A stretch of DNA of 8,599 nt from an uncultured Helicobacteraceae bacterium (GTDB lineage Bacteria > Campylobacterota > Campylobacteria > Campylobacterales > Sulfurimonadaceae), in assembly GCA_903903705.1 (NCBI GenBank), contig CAIUZU010000077.1:1-8599 (forward strand), given 5' to 3'. The notes beneath the pieces were generated by a model that saw only the letters and a list, made by a program, of their open reading frames with translations, did no database searches and was not told where the DNA came from. Shown piece after piece: positions 7,419-8,599 of the stretch (its first letter is position 1; each line of letters begins with the position of its first letter). The translations under genes and the position numbers were made by a program.

Positions 7419-8009
7419 TTATTCACTCTCTAGGTATGTTAGCGTAGTGTTTCCGAATTTCTTAGATTTTTTTATGCCAAACGAGCCTATGACTTTAGGG
7501 ATCTCCAGAGGGCTCATGTGCTCTATGATAATAAGTTTTACACACTCTTTTGGCAGAGACGCTATCATGGCTATTGTCTTATCATAGATATCTTCCATAC
7601 CTTCTCTTGTGCTAAAAGGAGGATCTATATAAAAATATGCTTTGGCTTTTCTTCTTTGTAATGTTTTTATAACATTTTGAATATTTGCAAACGTATCACC
7701 GCTATAAACTTCACATGATGCAGGATCGGTCTGAGCAATGTTTTCTTTTAAAACTTTAAGAGCCTCATGGTCACGCTCCATAAAAATTATCTCTTTTGCG
7801 CCACGACTAAGTGCTTCAAGCCCAATAGAACCGCTTCCTGAAAATAGTTCTACAAATGTTGCGTCAATTATCTCAAACTGAATCGTATTGAAAAATGATT
7901 CTAGAACGATAGCTTTTGAGCTTCTTGTCGTCGATTTTGATGGAAGTTTTAAAACTTTGTTTTTAAATTTTCCGGATACTATTTTTTTTGTTATAGAACT
8001 ACTTTTCAT
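7419..8009 (-). CDS. rsmD: RsmD-family 16S rRNA (guanine-N2) methyltransferase
   Basis: RsmD methylates G966 (E. coli numbering) of 16S rRNA using S-adenosylmethionine. The 196-residue protein matches the family in length and shows the SAM-binding motif VELFSGSGSIGLEALSRGA (53-71), an acidic residue for the SAM ribose (E78 in MERD) and the catalytic DPPF (129-132). The N-terminal IVSGKFKNKVLKLP resembles the usual IIAG-x-x-kG-x-x-L start. The following RPTTDRVRE-type motif is changed to RSSKAIVLESFFN (29-41), so activity on the same base is inferred. The start overlaps the upstream gene by 11 bp, with no strong Shine-Dalgarno motif, which suggests coupling. Similar genes in Campylobacterota have been labelled simply DNA methylase. 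It is housekeeping and not part of the flagellar regulon, although adjacent to it. Confidence 0.88.
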   Translation of the reverse strand: MKSSSITKKIVSGKFKNKVLKLPSKSTTRSSKAIVLESFFNTIQFEIIDATFVELFSGSGSIGLEALSRGAKEIIFMERDHEALKVLKENIAQTDPASCEVYSGDTFANIQNVIKTLQRRKAKAYFYIDPPFSTREGMEDIYDKTIAMIASLPKECVKLIIIEHMSPLEIPKVIGSFGIKKSKKFGNTTLTYLESE

Positions 8010-8367
8010 AAAATGCCCGCACCGCTCTTAAAATATTTGCTTGATACTCTTTTGTCAAAGACTCTATCCGCTTCTCTAAAATATCAAAATCAAGTCCATC
8101 TTTCTCTGCTAATAGCTCCTCTTTTTGATGAGTTTTATACATGCTTTTGTATCTATTCTCAAGGGAGAGCATAAGCTGTGATTTTGAAAAAGGCTTCACC
8201 AAATCCGAATTCTTAGAACTTGAAACGTAAAAACATCTCTTATCGTTCACACACTTTACGTCTCGTATAAGAATGTCACAATTTTTTACGGAACTAAGGT
8301 ATTTACCCAAAAAAAGTTCCAATGATTTTTGCATAAGCGGCGACTTACATTCAACAGCTACTCTCAA
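7999..8367 (-). CDS. Uncharacterised 122-residue protein with receiver-like landmarks
   Basis: I do not recognise a named family. The start is TTG at 8367-8365. It is supported by a TGAGGA ribosome site 6 nt upstream and by an in-frame TGA inside that site, which excludes longer starts other than a CTG. The N-terminal 75 residues resemble a shortened response-regulator receiver. They have a beta strand MRVAVE (E6), a helix SPLMQKSLELFLGKY, the strand DILIRDVK with D36, the strand CFYVSSS with S49, and LVKPFSKSQLMLSLE with K58. Spacing between these is much shorter than in CheY-type domains. The C-terminal part (about 76-122) is charged and helical, possibly a coiled coil. No signal peptide or membrane segment is visible. 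It overlaps rsmD by 11 bp. As I recall, a small hypothetical gene also precedes the methylase in C. jejuni. Its function is unknown. Confidence 0.8.
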   Translation of the reverse strand: MRVAVECKSPLMQKSLELFLGKYLSSVKNCDILIRDVKCVNDKRCFYVSSSKNSDLVKPFSKSQLMLSLENRYKSMYKTHQKEELLAEKDGLDFDILEKRIESLTKEYQANILRAVRAFYEK

Positions 8368-8373
8368 AAACAG

Positions 8374-8379
8374 TCCTCA
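8374..8379 (-). promoter_or_regulatory. Shine-Dalgarno that fixes the TTG start of the 122-residue protein
   Basis: The minus strand reads TGAGGA followed by 6 nt and then TTG. The TGA of this site is an in-frame stop for the downstream gene, so translation cannot begin further upstream. The next in-frame ATG (8334-8332) has no comparable site and would remove the conserved first strand. Confidence 0.65.
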
Positions 8380-8399
8380 GTATAAATTTTTAATCAAGA

Positions 8400-8408
8400 A
8401 GTATAACA
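8400..8408 (-). promoter_or_regulatory. Candidate sigma-70 extended -10 box for the small gene and rsmD
   Basis: The minus strand reads TGTTATACT, an exact TG-n plus TATACT extended -10, without a good -35. Transcription would start near 8393 and leave a leader of about 25 nt. A second TTATACT occurs at 8385-8379 but is too close to the start codon to serve this gene. The region is AT-rich, so this is a moderate call. Confidence 0.4.
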
Positions 8409-8410
8409 CA

Positions 8411-8433
8411 TCAAAAAGGCAGATGCTTTTTGA
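8411..8433. repeat. 8-bp inverted repeat at the 3' end of the exonuclease-like gene
   Basis: TCAAAAAG (8411-8418) and CTTTTTGA (8426-8433) form a perfect inverted repeat around a 7-nt loop, covering the stop codon of the partial gene. The stem is AT-rich and is not followed by a T-tract on the minus strand. It is at best a weak terminator or an mRNA 3'-end structure and may be chance. Confidence 0.3.
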
Positions 8434-8599
8434 CGCTGTATTTTAGATCTTCATCCAAATCCGTGATATTTGCCAAAATCCACTCCAAATATCCTCTGTC
8501 ACACATACTTATCTCTTCGATATAACGACCGCTGTATTTGCCAAAATTAAACTTCTCAATAACTACTTTTTTATGAGTAAGTTCAATAAGTTTTTCATA
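8411..8599 (-). CDS. C-terminal end of a probable exonuclease with DUF3820/ExoX-like tail (partial)
   Basis: The last 62 codons of a gene that begins outside the window, ending in TGA at 8413-8411. The visible peptide contains FNFGKYSGRYIEEI, then CDRGYLEWIL and DLDEDLKYSVKKHLP. This pattern (F-G-K-y-x-G-x-x-x-E-E-I, then D-x-G-Y-L-x-W-I-L) is the small C-terminal module found after the DEDD 3'-5' exonuclease domain in exonuclease X-like proteins and, alone, in DUF3820 proteins. The nuclease domain itself cannot be seen, so the call depends on the tail. The gene was too short at the window edge for a start to be judged. It lies 43 bp upstream of the small uncharacterised gene, on the same strand. 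Confidence 0.6.
   Translation of the reverse strand, partial: YEKLIELTHKKVVIEKFNFGKYSGRYIEEISMCDRGYLEWILANITDLDEDLKYSVKKHLPF

Noticed and set aside
8379..8385. Second TTATACT as a -10 box for the small gene
   Set aside because: It would place the start site only about 5 nt before the TTG, leaving no room for the ribosome site. The upstream copy at 8406-8400 fits better.

Overview
The window is an AT-rich chromosomal segment that looks like Campylobacterota (Epsilonproteobacteria), most likely a free-living Sulfurimonas/Sulfuricurvum type. Three things point there. The gene order flgI-flgJ-flgM-flgN-flgK follows an RsmD-type methylase, as I recall it in Campylobacter jejuni around Cj1461-Cj1466. 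FlgJ is short and has only the rod-binding domain. The promoter motifs have the GGAA-N6-TTGCTT (sigma-54) and TAAT-N15-GACGATAT (sigma-28) forms used for Campylobacterota flagellar genes. The genus is an inference. All supported genes are on the minus strand, so transcription runs from high to low coordinates.

Region 1 (8599 to about 7419, upstream end): the C-terminal tail of a probable exonuclease with a DUF3820/ExoX-like C-terminal module. Next comes a 122-residue uncharacterised protein that starts at TTG and carries receiver-like landmarks. It overlaps rsmD (16S rRNA guanine-N2 methyltransferase) by 11 bp.

Region 2 (about 7418 to 2601, flagellar operon): a near-perfect sigma-54 promoter sits in the 45 bp between rsmD and flgI. 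It should drive flgI (P-ring) and flgJ (rod-binding), and by readthrough the genes beyond. A second, sigma-28-type promoter lies between flgJ and flgM. It gives separate late control of flgM (anti-sigma-28), flgN (chaperone) and flgK (hook-filament junction). A DppC/OppC-type ABC permease follows flgK after only 6 bp and is in the same reading frame. It has no visible partner subunits here.

Region 3 (2600 to 1, nucleotide-sugar cluster): after a 98-bp gap with a candidate promoter come ugd (UDP-glucose to UDP-glucuronate), a UDP-glucuronate 4-epimerase (to UDP-galacturonate), and the start of rfbA/rmlA (dTDP-glucose synthesis). These are tightly packed (9-bp gap, then a 4-bp ATGA overlap). 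They make precursors for a surface polysaccharide, capsule or O-antigen.

No tRNA, rRNA, CRISPR array, insertion sequence or convincing intrinsic terminator was seen. No gene-free stretch reaches 300 bp. This is mainly an ordinary housekeeping, motility and envelope region. The least ordinary items are the two-tier promoter layout, the permease tied to flgK, the compact receiver-like protein, and a calcium-loop-like acidic motif inside FlgK.
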